NCBI GenBank assembly: GCA_018240595.1
Contig: JAFEFL010000064.1
Span: 124,001 to 188,000 of the forward strand
Direction: 5' to 3'
DNA from: Pseudomonadota bacterium
GTDB lineage: Bacteria; Pseudomonadota; Alphaproteobacteria; Rhizobiales; Xanthobacteraceae
Length of the DNA stretch: 64,000 nt
The position numbers were made by a program, and so were the translations under genes. Position 1 is the first letter of the stretch, and each line of letters opens with the position of its first letter. Below the pieces are notes generated by a model. It had not been told where the DNA came from and did not search any database. It saw only the letters and a program-made list of their open reading frames with translations. Positions 60,885 through 64,000 of this stretch are shown in pieces.

Positions 60885-63248
60885 ATGAGCGCGCTGCACG
60901 TCAAATTGTTGCGCGATCTGGTTCGGCTATGGCCGCAGGCGCTGGCCATTGCCTTCGTGCTCGCGGCGGGCGCGGCGACTTTGATCCTCGGCATCGGCGC
61001 TTATCAATCGCTGTCGGAAACCCGCGCCGCCTATTACGAACGCAACCGCTTTGCCGATGTCTTTGCCGACCTGACGCGGGCCCCGCGGATCGTCGAGGAC
61101 GAGATCGCGCGGATTCCCGGGGTGTCTTCGGTGGAAACGCGCATCGCCAAGATCGCGCTGCTCGACCTGCCGGCTGTCGCCGAGCCGGCGTCGGCGATGT
61201 TCGTGTCGATCCCGGAGTTGCACGAGCAGAAGCTCAACTTGCTCTACATGCGCAGCGGCCGCCTGCCGCTGCCCGGCGACGAGAACGAGGTCGTGGTGAG
61301 CGAGCCTTTCGCCAAGGCCAATCACTTTTCGATCGGCTCAACCTTCGAGGCCATTCTCAACGGACGCAAACGCACCTTGCGCATCGCCGGCACGGCGCTG
61401 TCGCCGGAGTTCATCTATTCGCTGGGGCCGTATGGCTTGATCCCGGACGACCGCCGCTACGGCATCGTCTGGATGCGCGAGAAGGCGCTGGCGGCGGCTT
61501 ACGATCTCACCGGCGCGTTTTCGAGCGTGACGGTGAAGCTGACACGCGGCGCTTCGGAAGCCGAAGCGATCGAGCGGCTCGACGGCATTCTCGCGCGCTA
61601 CGGCGGGCTGGGCGCGCATGGCCGCCGCGATCAGACCTCTCACGCCTTCCTCGATGCCGAACTGCAGCAGCTCAAGGCGATGAGCCGCATCCTGCCGCCG
61701 GTGTTCCTGCTGGTCGCCGCCTTCCTCGTCAACATGACGCTGTCGCGGCTGATCCTGCTGGAGCGCGAGCAGATCGGTCTGCTGAAGGCGCTCGGCTACA
61801 GCGGCTTGGCGGTGGGCTGGCATTATCTCGAGTTCGCGCTGGCGATCGCCTGCGTCGGCACCGCCATCGGCATCGGCGCCGGCACCTGGCTCGGCTTCGG
61901 CATGACGAAGCTCTATGCCACATTCTATCACTTCCCGTTCCTCGTCTTTCGCACCGACCCGGCGATCTACGTGATCGCCGCCGGCGTGACACTGGCCGCG
62001 GCGGCCGCCGGCGCCGTGCGGGCGGTGCGCGACGTGGTGGCGCTGCCGCCTGCGGTGGCAATGTCGCCGCCGGCGCCGGCGGTCTATCGCCGCCTGCTGC
62101 CCGAGGCGTTCTATGCCTTTATCGCCATTCCGCAGTCGCTGGTGATGGTGACGCGGCATCTCATGCGCTGGCCGATCCGGACGGTGAGCAGCATCCTCGG
62201 CATCGCACTCGCGGTGTCGGTGCTGGTCGGCTCGCTGTGGGCCTTCGGCTCGACCGAATTCATGATCGACGTCACCTACAATCGCGCCGAACGGCAGAAC
62301 GCCACCATCAGCTTCGTGCGCGAGCGCTCGATGCCGGCATTCTACGACGCGCTGTCGCTGCCCGGCGTGCTGACGGCGGAGCCCTATCGCTCGGTGCCGG
62401 TGCGCATCCATCACGGCCCGGTCGAGCGGCGCATTGCCATCAGCGGCAAGCCGGCGAACGCCGATCTCAGCCGCGTACTCGGCGCCGAGCTCAAGCCGGT
62501 GCGCATGCCGGAAACCGGCATCGCACTGAGCGACGCGCTGGCGAAGATCCTCAAGGCCCAAGTCGGCGACATGGTGGAAGTCGAAATCCTGGAGCGCGAC
62601 CGCCGCCGCGCCGTGTTGCCGGTCACCGGCATCATCGAAGGCTATCTCGGGCTCAACGCCTATATGAGCCTGCCGGCGCTCAACCGCCTGATGCGCGAAG
62701 GCGCGGTGATCAGCGGCGTCAACCTGCTCTACGACACCGCGCGGCAGGGCGACCTTTTCAAGCGCCTGAAGGCGACGCCGGTCGCCAATTTCATCGCGTT
62801 GCAGCGGACCACGCTGCAGAACTTCCGCGACACGCTGCAGGAAAACCTGCTGGTCATGATCACGGTCTATGTGTCGCTCGGCGTAATCATCGCTTTCGGC
62901 GTTGTTTATAATTTCGCGCGCATCTCGCTGTCGGAGCAGGGCCGCGAACTGGCGAGCCTGCGCGTGCTCGGCTTTCACAAGAGCGAAGTGTCGGCGATCC
63001 TGCTCAGCGAGCTGGCCGTGCTTACCATCGCGGCGCAACCCTTGGGCTGGGCCATCGGGCATCTGTTCGCCTGGGCGATGGTGCAGGGCTTCAACAGCGA
63101 GCTCTACCGGGTGCCGCTCGTGGTCGAGCGCTCCGTTTACGCCTGGGCGAGCCTGATCGTGTTTGCCGCCGCGCTGGTCTCGGCACTGATCGTGCGGCGG
63201 CGCATCGACCGGCTCGACCTCATCGAAGTGCTCAAGACAAGGGAGTAG
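60885..63248 (+). CDS. FtsX-type ABC permease (two FtsX modules)
   Basis: A 787-residue permease with an N-terminal membrane helix (LAIAFVLAAGAATLILGIGAY), a periplasmic domain, three helices of the first FtsX module (LVAAFLVNMTLSRLILLEREQIGLLKALGY; IGAGTWLGFGM), a second periplasmic domain and a closing FtsX module (MITVYVSLGVIIAFGVVYNFAR; LASLRVLGFHKSEVSAILL). The size is like YbbP rather than MacB. It starts five bases after the ATPase stop. With the adaptor downstream it probably exports a lipid, lipoprotein or small molecule. Confidence 0.92.
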   Translation: MSALHVKLLRDLVRLWPQALAIAFVLAAGAATLILGIGAYQSLSETRAAYYERNRFADVFADLTRAPRIVEDEIARIPGVSSVETRIAKIALLDLPAVAEPASAMFVSIPELHEQKLNLLYMRSGRLPLPGDENEVVVSEPFAKANHFSIGSTFEAILNGRKRTLRIAGTALSPEFIYSLGPYGLIPDDRRYGIVWMREKALAAAYDLTGAFSSVTVKLTRGASEAEAIERLDGILARYGGLGAHGRRDQTSHAFLDAELQQLKAMSRILPPVFLLVAAFLVNMTLSRLILLEREQIGLLKALGYSGLAVGWHYLEFALAIACVGTAIGIGAGTWLGFGMTKLYATFYHFPFLVFRTDPAIYVIAAGVTLAAAAAGAVRAVRDVVALPPAVAMSPPAPAVYRRLLPEAFYAFIAIPQSLVMVTRHLMRWPIRTVSSILGIALAVSVLVGSLWAFGSTEFMIDVTYNRAERQNATISFVRERSMPAFYDALSLPGVLTAEPYRSVPVRIHHGPVERRIAISGKPANADLSRVLGAELKPVRMPETGIALSDALAKILKAQVGDMVEVEILERDRRRAVLPVTGIIEGYLGLNAYMSLPALNRLMREGAVISGVNLLYDTARQGDLFKRLKATPVANFIALQRTTLQNFRDTLQENLLVMITVYVSLGVIIAFGVVYNFARISLSEQGRELASLRVLGFHKSEVSAILLSELAVLTIAAQPLGWAIGHLFAWAMVQGFNSELYRVPLVVERSVYAWASLIVFAAALVSALIVRRRIDRLDLIEVLKTRE

Positions 63249-63251
63249 GGC

Positions 63252-64000
63252 GGTGTTCGGCAGAAACGTCAGACGCGTCGCCGCGGCGCTTGTTGGACTG
63301 GGGATCGTCGCCCTGATCGTATGGGCTTTGATGCCGCAACCGGTGCCGGTCGATCTGGCGACGATCGCGACCGGGCCGCTCGAGGTCACGGTCGAGGACG
63401 AGGGCATCACGCGAATCCGCGAGGTCTATACGGTGTCGGCGCCGATCGGCGGCGAGATGCTGCGCTCTTCGCTCGAAGTCGGCGACGAGGTGGCGGCCGG
63501 CCAGACGATCGCCAACATCCAGCCGAACGATCCGACGCTGCTCGACGTGCGCACCCAGCGCGTCAGCGAAGCCGCGGTGCAGGCCGCGCAGGCCGCGGTC
63601 GATCTGGCCGAGGCCCAGATCAAGCAGGCGAAGGCGCAACTGGAATTCACCAAGAACGACCTGCACCGCGCCGAAGAACTGGCGGCCAGCCATACGATTT
63701 CGGCGCGCGCGCTGGAGAAGGCGAAGCTCGATGTCGATTCCGCGGATGCGGCGGTCGCCAGCGCCATCGCCACGCTCGAAGTGCGCAAGCGCGAACTGGA
63801 AAGCGCCAAGGCGCATCTCATTCAGCCGGGCGCGGCTTCGGCGCCGTCGGCCGCCTGCTGTGTCGAAGTGCGCTCGCCGATCAAGGGCCGCGTGCTGAAG
63901 ATCATCGCCGAAAGCGAGCAGGTGGTGCCGCCGGGCGCGCCGCTCATCGACCTCGGCGATCCGCACGATCTGGAAATCGCCGTCGACTTTCAGTCACGCG
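63252..64000 (+). CDS. HlyD-family periplasmic adaptor, 3' end cut by window
   Basis: Translating from GTG 63252 gives a basic start (MFGRNVRRVAA), one membrane anchor (ALVGLGIVALIVWALMP), the lipoyl half-motif with VSAPIGGEMLRSSLEVGDEVAAGQTI, a long alpha-helical hairpin rich in A/Q/E/K, and the second lipoyl half (VRSPIKGRVLKIIAESEQVV). It starts three bases after the permease stop, with GGAG upstream. It completes an ATPase-permease-adaptor exporter. The C-terminal third lies outside the window. Confidence 0.92.

Noticed and set aside
61338..63410. 690-codon minus-strand open frame opposite the FtsX permease
   Set aside because: His/Arg/Asp-rich shadow of the permease frame without recognisable motifs or start signals.

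Overview
The window is typical chromosomal sequence of an alphaproteobacterium of the order Hyphomicrobiales (Rhizobiales). I base this on high GC, a coaA-hisEFAH-hisB / hslV-hslU block, mltA-timA-fxsA-secB, dnaQ-coaE-maf-ppsR next to hemE-hemJ-rho, and mnmE-mnmG-rsmG-parA-parB followed by holA-lptE-leuS. SOS boxes of the alphaproteobacterial GTTC-N7-GTTC type, an ornithine-lipid acyltransferase and several extragenic palindromes of a kind common in Bradyrhizobium relatives agree. A Xanthobacteraceae/Nitrobacteraceae-like genus (for example Pseudolabrys) is my best guess, not a demonstrated assignment. No rRNA, tRNA, CRISPR, insertion sequence or phage was found.

Layout. 1-13.5 kb: chemoreceptors, glutathione synthetase, a GAF-GGDEF-EAL protein, a small SOS-box gene, a divergent MFS/TetR pair, SOS-box comM, a hybrid histidine kinase and olsB. 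13.5-20.8 kb: coaA and histidine biosynthesis on the minus strand, then hslV-GNAT-hslU on the plus strand. 20.9-22.0 kb: an unusual HigA-like HTH protein fused to a catalytically degenerate dCTP-deaminase/dUTPase-like domain, with a palindrome overlapping its stop. 22.0-26.3 kb: envelope and export genes. 26.3-34.5 kb: a chemoreceptor, then dnaQ-coaE-maf-ppsR running left and hemE-hemJ-rho running right from a 358-bp gap rich in DnaA-box-like sequences. This gap is the best candidate for the chromosomal origin, as in Caulobacter and Rickettsia, where the origin lies between the DUF299 gene and hemE.

34.7-39.1 kb: a GntR-PhyH-oxidoreductase operon lies between a small DUF1127-like gene and a LysR gene that carry near-identical promoter elements. 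39.2-46.6 kb: an MCP fused to a UrtA-like ligand domain, a YyaL-type thioredoxin protein, two DUF2147 proteins and two RidA-family proteins. 46.7-53.1 kb: mnmE (with a ~110-residue insertion in its G domain), mnmG, rsmG, parA and parB, with two perfect 16-bp parS sites. 53.1-64 kb: duplicated palindromic repeats around a secreted protein, a SET-domain protein with a repeat tail, an HWE kinase, holA-lptE-leuS, and a tripartite ABC exporter cut off by the right edge.

The genes combine origin-proximal replication/segregation functions (oriC candidate, parS, ParAB, HolA, DnaQ), SOS-responsive genes, and an accessory layer of signalling (four MCPs, two kinases, one c-di-GMP protein). The most unusual items are the HTH-Dcd-like fusion, the cytoplasmic UrtA-like chemoreceptor, the MnmE insertion and the small SOS-box gene.
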